Source of the DNA: Alviniconcha marisindica | Taxonomy: Eukaryota; Mollusca; Gastropoda; Provannidae | Assembly (NCBI GenBank): GCA_018857735.1 | Contig: JABMCL010003543.1 | Span: 188,501 to 252,500, forward strand | Length of the DNA stretch: 64,000 nucleotides | Direction: 5' to 3' | In this document: positions 23,944-34,745 of the stretch, one piece after another | How positions within the stretch are numbered: the stretch's first letter is position 1 | Layout of the letters: every line of letters starts with the position of its first letter | Notes under the pieces: generated by a model | What the model saw: the letters and a program-made list of their open reading frames with translations, nothing else | Databases searched by the model: none | What the model was told of the DNA's origin: nothing | Made by a program: the position numbers and the translations under genes

Positions 23944-26900
23944 ATACACGTGCACACACACACACTCACCTGCGTACACACACACACACTCACGTACACA
24001 CACTCACCTGCGTGTACACACACACACACACAATTGAAATCACCAGGGAGTGCCTTAAAAAAGATCAAGAAGAAAATTTGCACTTAAACTCATTTTGTGC
24101 ATTAGCATTTGTAAGTGAACTTGTATAAATTTGTTTTTGTTAGAAGCTGAGAAAGAAAGGGAAATATGTTGTTTTTTCTGCAGGTCACAGTGCTGTCTCT
24201 CTCTCCCTCTCTCTCTCGATTACATTTAGATTGTGTCTTAAAAATCTGGATAATCTTGTACAGCCTGTTGAGTGAAAGAGGCTTACAAACTGACAAGCAG
24301 TAATGAAAATATTCACCATTTTAAAGTGCGTTTATATTGTGATTTTAAATGCAAATTTGTTACAGTCAACAGCAAGACTAAATTGCATTCAAAGCAGTAA
24401 ATTATATGAATTTATTGTCCAAGTTTACATATATTGTCACTACTTGTCATTATCATTTAGTCACACATTGATACTTGGAACTTCATTTCAAGATGTTTTG
24501 GGTGGTAAGCACAGCAACATGCCTGGAAAGTAATCGGAAATAGTCTGTTGTTGTTGGAACATCAACCAGCCAGTCTGACAGATTTAAAACATCTGAATAT
24601 TAAATCCAACCCAGGTGGTGACAGTAAGATAGGAACAAAATATATAAATATCAAGTAAAAGCGGAGAGAAAACCACATGCCAGTTATTGCATCGTCTAAC
24701 GACAACATGGTATGCTGCTTTCGGCCAAAAAAGAAAAGAAAAAAGGGGGGGGGGGAACAGGTAACCCCCGAACCTGCAGGAATGCTTTAAAAAATTGAAT
24801 AAGGTTTTGACTGGTTACTTTTTTTCAGCTTTCAGACTATGAGCTGGTTTTAGGTGTACTTTTCAGTTGATGTTGAATTTCCATTCACCCAATTCCAGGC
24901 TCAAGTTCACCTTAAATCAACGCTCAACAGGGCATCTGTACCCCAACATCAGCCTAAGCTCCCTTTCGACACAGCTTTCAGCCGTTTCAGCTTTCCCTCC
25001 GTAGCGCCGCCGTTGCTCCATAATGTCATCCTGCTTTCCGTCTGTCTGCCCTTCTTTTCTACCGGACACTCGACGAGGTCGTCCCGGCGTTGCCTCTGAG
25101 GATTGGTCATTGTTTAGTGAATTGTAGGGGACTTAAGTTAGCTTGCCTGTAGTTAGTTCCCCTCTACGCCAGGGCTTTGGGTTGGTCAAGAATGTGTGGT
25201 TGAAATGAGGTCGTAGATGATAGGGCAAAAAACTGGGAAGTACCTGTAGTTGTTGGAAAGGAACCTTTCATACTTTTGTATAGTATTATTTGTCTTCTTA
25301 TGTTATCCTCCTGTTTCTCTGTCATATATATAATGATATATTCATGTGTATATATTTATGTACATATATTTTTTACTCCATTCAGTTCCAGCTGATATAG
25401 CATCAGATTACAGGTTGCCATTCATGGGTTTGGTAGTTTTGGCAAAGAAAATGTTGCCAGTAAAAAAACAAAAAAACAAAAATTAATATTTTATTTTACA
25501 GAACTACAGGTAGTTATTGTGAACTGAACTCTCCCTCCCTCAACCAAAAAAAGAAAAAGACCAATTATTATTTAGTTTTGACCTGTGCAATAGCTACGAC
25601 CTTTTCCTACTGACAGGTAGTGAATGAAATTCACTAAATCTGACTGTTCATTGGACATTTGAAGAAAGTTTGTTGCATACATATTTAGTGCAATTTAAAA
25701 AAAAGAAAGGTTAATGTGACTGATATTAAGTTGCACAAGATTTCCATCATTTATAATTATTAAGGGTGATTATGCAGGGTTGGCTTTAACTGGTCATTTC
25801 CAGTATTTTACCAGTTAGGATCAGCATAACAGCTGTGGTGTTATTTTGTTTGACTGGTTCTCAAAAAACAAACAAAAGGCGCAGCACAGTGAGAGTGTGT
25901 GCATGCATGCATGCATGTGTATATGTGAGAGTGTGTGTGTGTGTCAGAGAGTGTGTGTGTGTGTGCTTGCATGTGTTTTAGATGGGAAAGACAGCAGGGT
26001 GTTTGCTGTCAGAGCTCTAGTAGTATGGATGGCAGTGTATCTGACCGGTTGTAGTGATTTGAGTGAATGAACGGTTTCCCTGACCCTCTTTATTGCCATC
26101 TTTTAGAATCATGTCACACTGGTATGAAAAATGTTTAGCACAGTCACTGTTACAACATTGTTATATGTGTGTGTGTGTGTGTGTGTGTTTTCTTCATGGT
26201 CTGGCACTTGCTTGTACTCATGGCTAGGTACTTGGAAGAATCGAAGACAAATACACAAAACTTTGCAAGGTGATCACCTCCATTGATCTTCACCTGCTCA
26301 TAACTTTTACTGGGTTTGGTCATTTGATACAATTTCAAGATCACAGCCACTTCATGTTTCATATCTAAGACTAGAGAGTAAAATATCATAAAGTGAAAGG
26401 TGAACAAGGACAACATCGTTTGTCTTTTAATGACAGGAGTTTGCATTAAGGAAAATATTTTGTGCACTTCTGGTCTCAACAAACTGTTAATTTTAGCGCA
26501 TTTCTGGTCTCGAGATCTTTCAAAGTTTTGATGATGATAAGCTTTTCTTTTTAATAACCGTTTCATTGCCCTTGACCTTATATATGGCACAGTGCGAAAG
26601 ACTTTTATTTATTTAAACTTATTAAATGAAAACTATCATTGTTACAAAGGTGGAAAATATCACACAATTAATACTTTTGATGACTGGTGAGTATAAACTA
26701 AAGCTGATAGCTGACAGTGTTTGCAAAACAGTTCGCGTTGGTGTTTAACGCAATTGTCCATGATTTTTTTCTCTCCAAACTTTGCATGCTGAGCTTTACC
26801 TGTTCTTACAGGTACTATTTTCTGTGACCCTCACCCGTTTTTGGTTGTGGAACAGTGCACAAAAAAGCTACATTTTTCTGCATTGAATATGAGCTGACAA

Positions 26901-28010
26901 AGCATTTTGCTCTTCTTGTTGGAATTCTTGTCCCGCCACCCCTGTGTCTGCAATGCAAAGTCCTTGTGACAAAAGCTTACTTTGACAAACATAATGGGTT
27001 ACATTTTTCGTTGGGCAATGGATTTGGTGTGATCATCAGATGTAAAATGTTGTTCACAGGTCACCATCCCCACGCAGACCGAGGTCACGCAGCCGGTCCT
27101 ATTCACCCATCTTTTCCAAGCGCAGTCGTAGCCGTGATCGCTACCGCAGCTTCAGTCGCAGTCGGAGTCGCAGCCGGTAAATGTCTTGTTATTGCGTTTA
27201 ATGTAGACGGTAAATCTTGGGTAATCTGGGTTTTTTAACCCAAGTAGACAGCTGGCACTTATCAATACTGTGATTTTGTTTGTTTGTTTTTATATGATGC
27301 TGACAGATGAAACTTCAGAAAACAGTGACCCCTTATCTCTTAGTCTTATTTCATCGTTTGGTTTACATCTTATTAAATTCTGTCTTGAAGTTGAACTGGT
27401 TTAAAACTACAACAGTTTTTTTACACTGAATCCTAAATTACTTTTTAAAAGTATTTTTTAGTATCAGTGGTATAAATGGCTAGCTTCAAGAATCAAAAGC
27501 CTGCTGCGCAAATGACTAAAGGTAGATTTATTTCATGTTTTAGCCCATTATAATCACTGTTGCTTAATCTGGACTATTTCTAAACATATATTTTATTCTC
27601 TGGGGTCAAATTTTGTGCAGACTCTACACATGCAAAAAGATCCCATATATGCATGTTCAAGACCCAGTAGCCCTTATTAGGGTTTGGTGGATTATGCAAA
27701 TGCTAAAATAACCCAGCATGAGCACGCACTAAAAACATGTGAAGCGCAGTGAGTCAGCGTGAGAGCAAAGACTAGCATTATATAAAAAGTGATCAGTAAT
27801 ATTCTAATAATATTGCTTTACAGGTTGTCCCTAATATGTTCTTTAGCATCTGAGGACATTATGAAGAAAGAAAGAAGATAATAATAATGATTCTGTGTCA
27901 GCCCATCCTTTACAACAGCACTGTTGCCATGGCAGAGAGACAGCTCTGCACTTCTGATCATTATTGTTTCCATTGCTGATATTATGTCATCATTTTGTTT
28001 CAGAAACTGA
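20481..28010 (+). CDS. SRSF3-like: SRSF3/Rbp1-like splicing factor, tandem copy 1
   Basis: Join 20481-20689, 22175-22300, 27060-27176 and, less surely, 28004-28010 (209+126+117+7 nt, 152 aa). It codes for an SR protein of the small one-RRM class that binds exonic RNA and controls splicing and mRNA export in the nucleus. The N-terminus ([10 protein letters not shown]) is close to vertebrate SRSF3. RNP2 is VYVGEL and RNP1 is [11 protein letters not shown]. The RRM ends in exon 2 ([18 protein letters not shown]), followed by a short Gly/Arg hinge and [10 protein letters not shown]. Exon 3 adds about 39 residues of RS domain ([30 protein letters not shown]). There is no CCHC knuckle, so it is SRSF3-like and not SRSF7-like. 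All introns are phase 2. This copy is the most divergent of the three. The last exon is a candidate chosen for its frame (CG|A AAC TGA). Confidence 0.85.
21205..21505 (+). mobile_element. 5S rRNA-derived SINE in SR gene 1, intron 1
   Basis: The head keeps the 5S rRNA internal promoter: AGTTAAGCATGATCGAG (box A side) and GAATGGATGGGTGACCG (box C), ending GTGCTAGGCTTAGCGGGTGC. The body follows with CTCCGGAGTCAAATTCTGTG, CAGACTCTAC, TGAATGAGACTATAAACTG and ACATACGCATGTTAAAGATC. A headless relative lies at 27598-27780. 5S-headed elements are the SINE3 class, rarer than tRNA-headed ones. It is not a functional 5S gene: the 5' third is diverged and there is no terminator. Confidence 0.8.
21878..21910 (+). 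repeat. (CT)n microsatellite
   Basis: About 15 CT units in SR gene 1 intron 1, about 265 bases before the exon 2 acceptor. Confidence 0.9.
22175..22300 (+). CDS. SRSF3-like: SR gene 1, second coding exon (RRM end, hinge)
   Basis: The acceptor GACACTGCAG ends at 22174. Codes for [15 protein letters not shown], a Gly/Arg stretch and [11 protein letters not shown]. The donor is CAG|GTGGAG at 22301, weaker than those of the other copies. Reading through adds only WSSF before TAA (22314-22316), which could be a short RS-less isoform. Confidence 0.85.
23911..24032 (+). repeat. (CA)n and imperfect CA-rich array
   Basis: A (CA)n run at 23911-23941 followed by about three copies of an ACACACTCACCTGCGT(GT)ACAC motif. 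It lies in SR gene 1 intron 2. Open frames on both strands are repeat artefacts. Confidence 0.9.
24899..25077 (+). other. Candidate poison cassette exon, SR gene 1
   Basis: A C/T-rich island (about 24885-25110) in intron 2, preceded by a 3' splice site CCCAATTCCAG ending at 24898. Spliced from exon 2 it reads AG|G CTC AAG... and meets TAG after about 34 codons (FPP-stop), before the RS domain. The downstream donor is uncertain: GAG|GTCGTC at 25078 is given here, other weak GTs follow. Its position matches the islands of copies 2 and 3. Confidence 0.45.
26165..26188 (+). repeat. (GT)n microsatellite
   Basis: About 12 GT units in SR gene 1 intron 2. Confidence 0.9.
27060..27176 (+). CDS. SRSF3-like: SR gene 1, RS-domain exon
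   Basis: The acceptor TTGTTCACAG ends at 27059. The frame set by exon 2 gives [16 protein letters not shown], then [18 protein letters not shown]. The longer open frame across the same bases (26855-27238) is in the wrong phase. Donor CCG|GTAAAT; retention would read CGG TAA, an instant stop. Confidence 0.9.
27598..27868. mobile_element. SINE pieces: 5S-SINE body plus reversed family-2 end
   Basis: 27598-27780 matches the body of the 5S-headed SINE (GGGTCAAATTTTGTGCAGAC, CATATATGCATGTTCAAGAC, GGTTTGGTGGATTATGC). 27821-27868 is a reversed family-2 start (GTCCCTAATATGTTCTTTAG, CATCTGAGGACATTATG). It sits between the RS exon and the candidate last exon of SR gene 1. Confidence 0.65.
28004..28010 (+). 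CDS. SRSF3-like: SR gene 1, candidate terminal micro-coding exon
   Basis: The acceptor CATTTTGTTTCAG ends at 28003 and is followed by A AAC TGA, completing Arg, then Asn and stop. Copies 2 and 3 end the same way with seven coding bases (G AGC TGA, G AGC TAG), which favours this site. Competitors are the GCTGACAG site at about 27306 (Arg, stop) and a strong TTTTGTTTTGTTAG site at about 29567 (R-D-Q-L-stop). Confidence 0.45.
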
Positions 28011-29708
28011 ACATGCCTGCTGCAGACTTGACAAGTCACACCTGTGAAACAAATCCAGGAAGAATATGAACTCAGTTTGCTCTGTGGTTTTCCAACTGTC
28101 CTCTTCAAATGCAGGGCCAAACTAATGAAAAAAATGCTCTCCTTTGAAAAATATTAATACTGGTCATTAAGCTGGTTTCTGGAAAGCATAGAATATTGAT
28201 TTGTGAATACTGTTTTGGTTGTGTGTTTTTTAAACCCATTTTAATTTAGTCCCTGTTGATAACAAGAAGAAGAAACTGGGTGCAGAAACGTATTAATGTG
28301 ATTCCTGGTCCATTTTACCGATATATTTCTGACTTCAGTGTAGCAAGAAGTTTATGGAATGGTCACTGTTACTGTTAGACTGTCTGTGGGCTGTAGTAAG
28401 AGAGCCTAACCATTGTTTTTGTCTTCTTGAAGTAATGAATTGTTGAACTTATTGCCAGGCTTAATCTGTTCAAACCAGTTTATTGTGACTGATCTTATTT
28501 TAAAGTCACGCTGAAACTGAAAGATGTGTTTCTACCTATGTTTGAATTTTCTCCAGTTAAGTTCAAACTTTAGTTGTTAGATAGATGGACAGGTGTACAT
28601 GTGCCGCTCATGTGTACATTTAATAGCTATTTTGTGGCCTTGACCTACTTTCAAGATCTTGGCCGTGGCAGGAAGGTTAAACATTTTCTTTCCATAAAGT
28701 GCAGACTTTGCATGGTGGTTGCACAGTTTTATTAGATCAAATTGATTTCTGGGGCTGGGGCTTTCATTCAGGGGAGATCAAGTGTCTGTAGTACATTACT
28801 GGGCATAATGTGGTCCCAAAACTCTGGCATTTGCTTGAACACTGCCCGAGTGGGATGTTTCAAGTTTTGCATGAAAGTTTCTGTTGAGCTTTACCAAGAC
28901 ATACCAGTTATGACTATGACCTTAATTCAAGCTCAGAGCAGCAGTGGAGCAGTGGAAACAAAACTGAAACTTTATTTCTCTGCAGGTTCCTGTCTGATCG
29001 AGTTCAGACTCTGTGTCTACACGTTAAATACATATATAAGGACAAAATCATGTACAAACATGCAAGTGACAAAAATGTGCTGCTTAATTTTAATGGTCAA
29101 GATTTGCTGTCAGGAAAGAGACTCTTCATGGCATCATTCTTACACAATTACAATTAATGTTCTTTTAAAGTGGTTTCTTGTCTAATGCAAAATAATTTTG
29201 ATCCAACATTTTATCTCATACAACGAGTTCAGTGCAGCATTTACTGAGACCTCTGTTGCACAGGTATGCAGGAATGCAAGGTTGAGGCATTTTTGACTCG
29301 CATGCTCGAATAGGGACAAATGAAGTGGCAGCAGTGCAAAAGGATTGGCAGTTGGGTATTAGTTATTACTGTTGTTTGTTATTAAATGCAGCCCGCTAAA
29401 TTGTTGATAAATGTTTCGGTTTTAGGTCTAAATGGTATAGAGTTCTTTCTGTTATCTGTATTCATGAATAAATTGCAGTAGTTTATGGTGAAAATGAATG
29501 GCATTGTTACAGTGTAATTTGTTTCTCTCTAGTTCTGATTTCTTATTTTCTTTTTTTGTTTTGTTAGGGATCAGTTGTGAGTTGATTTGTTATGCTATGA
29601 ATGATGGTGAGTGGGTTTTTAAAAATATTTTTTATATATGTGCAATAACATAAAATTATGCACACACGCTCAACAAACTCCACTCCCATCCTTACCCCCA
29701 TGCGCCTG

Positions 29709-29727
29709 CCCCCCCCCCCCCCCCCCC
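29709..29727 (+). repeat. Poly-C tract (19 C)
   Basis: 19 consecutive C in the presumed 3'UTR of SR gene 1. Confidence 0.95.
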
Positions 29728-30727
29728 AATCCCCTCCGAAAAGAAATCGTCCAAGAGGAAGAACCATGATCAGTTAGTCTGAGAATGGATCCAACAAAAA
29801 AAGGAACAATCATTTACTTTATATTTCAGTTCATGTTTCTCTTTGAACAGGGTTCCTACAATCTTTGAAAGCTTGGGAAAATGATCTGCCATTTTCAAGG
29901 CTTAGGAAGTCTTTGGAAAATGAATAAATCAGCTGAGGTCTTTGAGTGTTTGTAAATCTTGACTTTGCCTGCCGTGTCATACAGAAAAGCCAGTGAGTTA
30001 CATAGCTCCAAACTTTGGCTGTTTTTTATAATCATGAATTGGTGTGAAGAAGATGATGTACATGCATCATGTGTGATGCACTGAAAGTCTGTAGGTGAGT
30101 AATCTATCAAATTTGGTCTGTGAATCCTAAAAGAAAAAGGGTCTTTGAAGTCTGTGAATTCTGGAGTGGTAAGTTTGTAGTAACCCTGTTACAACAGCAC
30201 AGAGGCTGGATTTGGCATAGTTGTTATGATCATCATAGGCTAGTCTGTTTAACAGCTCATGATCTTGGTTTAAAACAAATCATCACTGAATTGTATGCCT
30301 GTGCCTTGTCAAGTGCCATTTGAATTGGTTAAGTTTGAAATTATTTTTAATTTACTTAACATTTTTAAAATGAGGCTAACAACTTCTCCTTTGATCATCA
30401 ACAATTTAAACATTCTGGATTTGCCTCTTAAAAAAAAAAAAGGAAAGAAAGAAGGAAAACTACACAAATGGCTGATAAATTTTGCCTGATGTAATGATAA
30501 TGCAATGATCTCTCTAGGTGCATAGTATTACACATGCTTATGGTGCGTGTGTTACACGTATGCATGTTCATAGCCCAATCTTGACAGTATGTGATCATCT
30601 GAGTTGATTTTAAAAGCTTCTAACAAACAGTTGTTATGATATGTATTCATTCGTTGTTGCAAGTTTCATTTCAAATTCAAGATGGTTTTATCTGGGTATT
30701 TGTGTTCTGATTATTTTTGAATGTAAA

Positions 30728-30733
30728 AATAAA
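30728..30733 (+). promoter_or_regulatory. Candidate poly(A) signal, SR gene 1
   Basis: AATAAA followed about 15 bases later by a GT-rich element (GTGTTTGTGTGTGAGTGTG), a good cleavage-site layout. An alternative AATAAA is at 29467-29472. Confidence 0.45.
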
Positions 30734-31739
30734 AACAATGCCTTAGAATGCGTGTTTGTGTGTGAGTGTGTTTGCTCTTGATCATGGTGATTATTAATTA
30801 ATATCAGCTGTATTTTTAAAACCTCACAAACTCAGAATCACACTCTGGCTACTTGCTCTTTGGCCTCAGGAACAAAGAATAATTAGTAAGAAAACAAAAG
30901 TATGCAGTTGTCGATAACTCGCAAGTTACCATCAAGAATTCAGCTGTTACCACTGATACCAGTGCATACAAAATAATCCATTTTGCCTTGCAAAATTCAC
31001 TCCAATGTTGCCCAGTAATATTTTAGGTAATGGGTTAAATTTAAAAGTACCAATGGTCTCGGTGATGAAGGCAACCTCTTTCAAATAATAAAAATAAAAA
31101 TGTTTCTTTTAAAAATGTCTCACTGACTAAGTGACTTTCTGTCAGATATGCAAGTTGCATAGATCTATCAGTGACGACTTCATATCCAGCTCAGACAGAC
31201 ATACATATATTTATTAGTCCACCAAGGAGTACAGAACTGAGCATTTGCACTAATATCCGAAAACCTAGAAGAACTTAAAAAAAGCAGAAGATAGAGTTTC
31301 ACCAGAAGTTCTTTTTATTCATGCATGTGACAAGAAGCAGGAAGACACTTCAAAGTCCCTACCAACTTTCATGGACACATGAGAAATGCAGGTGAAACAC
31401 CTCCCGCAGGTGTCCATCTCTCTAACAATGTAAGTATATGAAGTGGGAACTGTGGGAACTGTATAACTGATAAAACTTGGTTGTAACCAGGAACAGAAAA
31501 TTCAAGGACTCGGCATGCTATTATATAATGTAAACCCCACCAGTCGCCCCAGTGCTGGCATGTATTCATATTTATGTATTATACACACACATGCTAGTTC
31601 TATCTGGGACCCACACACTACTGGCAAGATGAACATGACAAAGCAAATGGAAAAAGTACACGAAAAGACTAGGGATTTTGTAACGTTCTTGTATGGATTC
31701 AGAACACCACTGACACCATCCTGGGAACCCTAAACTGGC

Positions 31740-31915
31740 CCACATACACTACAATCAGGAAATCAAGAGTGATGTTCTCCAAATGCAGCCTGCCAGAGGA
31801 GACTGGGAAGCACCCTTGATCCCAAACTCAGTCCAAGCACTGTGTACTGGTTTACATCATCCTTCCTCCAAAGACAGAGGAAAGGTGCCAGACTTTGACT
31901 TCGGCAGTGTGCCTC
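31740..31915 (-). mobile_element. Fragment of a third SINE family
   Basis: GTCCAAGCACTGTGTACTGG, TTTACATCATCCTTCCTCC and AAAGACAGAGGAAAGGTGCC match, with changes, 63875-63930 near the right edge (CTCCAAGCACTGGTTTACGA, CATCCTTCCTTTGGAGGAAG). There the sequence leads into a tRNA-like B box on the minus strand. Confidence 0.5.
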
Positions 31916-32495
31916 AACCCATTACTGTATCCCAGTCAATGCATACATATGTACTATGTACGTAACTTTCAAGCTGTGCTAGAATGTTAGGAAATGCTGA
32001 AAAGTGTAATGCTACAGCACAGTGAGTCTAACCACACACTCCCAAGATGCTACTTGCTCCCTATCCTGCTCTGGGCTGGCTGGCAGTCACTGCTTGGTGT
32101 GTGGCCTGGTACAGGGTCCAATTCTAATTACTCTCAATCTGGGCCCATATGTATGAAGAACAAACAGCCCCCTTAATTGCATTCATCTTCAATTTTATTG
32201 CTCTAAATGACAACAATAAAATATGAATCAGCACTTTGGCCAGCCTAAACGCGTTTAAAGTTATAGCCTCAGGTTTCTACCTGGAACAAGAACCAGACTT
32301 CTGGACTTGATTGCCTAATCCAGTCTATTTGAAACTATTCGTCTAGTTGCGGCTTTATTTGCTCTTCATACACATTTGGGCTGTTCAGCATTTTTTAGAA
32401 GCTAAGGATAAGCCTCAGGATGCTCGCTCAGTCCATTGTTGTTCACCGAGTACGTGCTACTTAACTGCTATGCAGTTGAAGTGTTGCTTCAAGCA

Positions 32496-32650
32496 GTAGT
32501 TCTGGAGCTGTGTGAGTCGAGGTGGCCGTCCTGGGCTGTCCGTCCTAACGAGCCTTCTGGTTTCCGTGGACGTAAAGCTATATTGAACCACGATGCTTCG
32601 GCATTGGTCTATGTCAGTCAACATCCGAAGTCATTAAGCAACACAACCGA
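32496..32650 (-). mobile_element. Short interspersed repeat, family 2, reversed
   Basis: Reads GAGCTGTGTGAGTCGAGGTG, GCCGTCCTGGGCTGTCCGTC, GAGCCTTCTGGTTTCCGTGG and ACGTAAAGC, the exact reverse order of the 17533-17712 modules. Diverged pieces continue at 32655-32700 (GCTTTACGTCCACATAAACC) and 32825-32880 (GATGGCCACCACGACTTTCG, CACAGCTCCTGAGCTCTG). Confidence 0.8.
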
Positions 32651-32699
32651 ACCAAGTGTTGCTTTACGTCCACATAAACCGTAGGCCTATTTGGGTCCC

Positions 32700-34542
32700 C
32701 CCACCCCCCATTCCTTTGCCTACGCTCACTAAGTACTACAACAATGACCCAAATCTTCGCAACCTCAGTAGCGACAGAATCATCAACAAAATGATGTTGG
32801 CCGCTTTATGGAAGAAGAAGGGACGGGAGCCCAAGATGGCCACCACGACTTTCGCACAGCTCCTGAGCTCTGAAGCTTTGCAGGCGAAGTTGCTAACGTA
32901 TAACAACCAAAACGATTGGGCTACCCCTGCCGCTCCCCCGTTCCTGCTTCCCCGCGTTCTCGTGCGTTGGGTTGGTGCTAGCGGTTTGTGCTTTTGTCAT
33001 CTATGGAGAAGAAACGAACCGAACCTGAGTACATGTACATTTAGATTAGCTTCATCATCACTACCAAAAGCCTTGAAGATGACAAAGAAGGCACAGAATT
33101 CAACCATCTCTCCCGCGCCGCTAAACACAAGCGTTCTCAAGCTGAATAATAGCTAGAGTTATCACTTTTTTTTTTGTCTGAACGATATCGGCAGCTTCGT
33201 TTCGGTTTGACGGTCATACTCTTTGTTTTTTTCCCGGCAGCCCTTAAGACTTCCTCTTTTTCGGAGACGTAGCTGCAGTACGTTGGGTGTGAGTTTTTTT
33301 CTCTCCGTATTTTGGCCCCATTTGAAGTGTTCAGGACGATTTATACTTTAAATGTATAGCCATTCGTTAACTTTTCATCGGATAGAGAAAGTATGCTTGC
33401 GCTGAACATCATAGTTTCCAGTTTTATGCAGCGTTCTTGTGCAAAAAATAGTGAACCGATGACCTCGGAAGAACGCGTTCAGAGACCGGACATTTCCGCC
33501 TGGACATCCTGACCCAGAATAATAAAAATTATGATTAGATCTGTATTCGACTATACATTATACTTTAGTCATGTCTTTTACCATAATCTGTTGCCACTTA
33601 ATCTTGTTCAGGGTTGTTCTCAAACTGAAAATGATTCAGAATTAAGATTAAGATTAATAAGAAACAAGAACGGAAAATGTATACAGCCTTCAGGTCACAG
33701 GAGTGGATCAACACGTACTAACATGTATATATTGTATGTTAGTTGTTACTTACAATTAAATACTTTGTGTTAGTTTTGGATGAAATTGTTTTCGCTAACA
33801 GCAATATTAACAACTTTTGCTGTTAGGCCTAATTTCCCGCTGGGATGACTAAAGTATATTCGATATTGTTACACCAAAGGAGGCCCGGCAGTTAAAAGAA
33901 CTTGGCTGTGTAAGTCAAGTGTATCACTATCGCAAAAAAATGCAAAATATTGCCCACGTTTTTGACCTTGGTTAGTGTTTCACAGTCACCAAGGATCGTG
34001 TCAAAATGCCTGAGGCTGTAATGCCCATATATTGAGATCACCATGATCATATTGTATGTGTGATGGTTATCATTTCAAGTGTACACACACACATCCCAAA
34101 ATAAAAAAATCTTACACATTTTTAGTATTTTACTCTTTTTCTTTACCAGTTTTCATACATTTTGGGGTGAGTGGGAATATATCAGGTGTAGAGTACAAAG
34201 CTTGTTATTGAAATATTTTAGGCTCAGTCCATGGTAAGTGGACTATTACTGTATTAGTGGTGGGAGTAGTTTCTTCTCCAGTCAGCATTCTGCCAAAAGT
34301 GTAGATGGCAGGTTACAGCTACACATGATTACAGTTTACACCCTCTCAGTCAGTGTGAGCTTATTATTATCTACCTAGATGCAAAGAAACTCTGTGTAAA
34401 ACTTAAACAGTTTATGAACTTGTCCCATTTAGTCGCTTGAGGCTACCAATACAACAACTTGTACATGGGCAAAATTGTTGGTAGTCTGAGCTTCTGTTCT
34501 TGTTGGAACTGAGATTCAGAAATATGTATTTTCTCTTGACAG
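32700..34542 (+). promoter_or_regulatory. Promoter and 5'UTR region of SR gene 2
   Basis: CpG-richer sequence from about 32750 to 33500. A candidate 5'UTR exon ends at 33288 with GTTGGGT|GTGAGT. A pyrimidine-rich CTTCCTCTTTTTCGG at 33250-33265 resembles the TCT-type start used by translation-related genes. The 166-codon frame 32656-33156 overlaps repeat sequence and is not supported. Confidence 0.4.
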
Positions 34543-34745
34543 GACAACATGGCTCGTGACTTGAAGTGCAAGGTGTATGTTGGTGAGCTTGGCTATGGAG
34601 CTACAAAGGAAGAATTAGAGGAGAAATTTTCAAAATATGGACCTCTGCGTAGCGTATGGGTTGCAAGGAAACCCCCAGGCTTTGCATTTGTGGAATATGA
34701 GGATTCACGGGACGCTCAAGATGCTGTCAGGGGCATGGATGGCGT
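34543..34745 (+). CDS. SRSF3-like: SR gene 2, first coding exon
   Basis: Acceptor TTTTCTCTTGACAG, six bases of leader (GACAAC), then ATG at 34549. Donor GGCGT|GTAAGT; retention would read GTG TAA. Confidence 0.93.

Larger units (their letters stand above)
28011..31300. other. Presumed 3'UTR of SR gene 1 and intergenic DNA
   Basis: AT-rich, with a poly-C run at 29709-29727. The 147-codon frame at 28742-29185 has no domain and ordinary AT-rich composition, so I do not call it a gene. Confidence 0.5.

Noticed and set aside
26150..26590. 146-codon minus-strand frame in SR gene 1 intron 2
   Set aside because: Ends in a (GT)n microsatellite read as His-Thr, with no recognisable motif.
26855..27238. 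127-codon frame over the RS exon of SR gene 1
   Set aside because: It reads the exon in the wrong phase ([13 protein letters not shown]). The phase given by exon 2 yields a proper RS domain.
28742..29185. 147-codon frame downstream of SR gene 1
   Set aside because: AT-rich like its flanks, no domain, no conserved motif, lies in presumed 3'UTR.
32656..33156. 166-codon frame upstream of SR gene 2
   Set aside because: Starts inside family-2 repeat fragments and crosses the presumed promoter region; low-complexity proline run, no domain.
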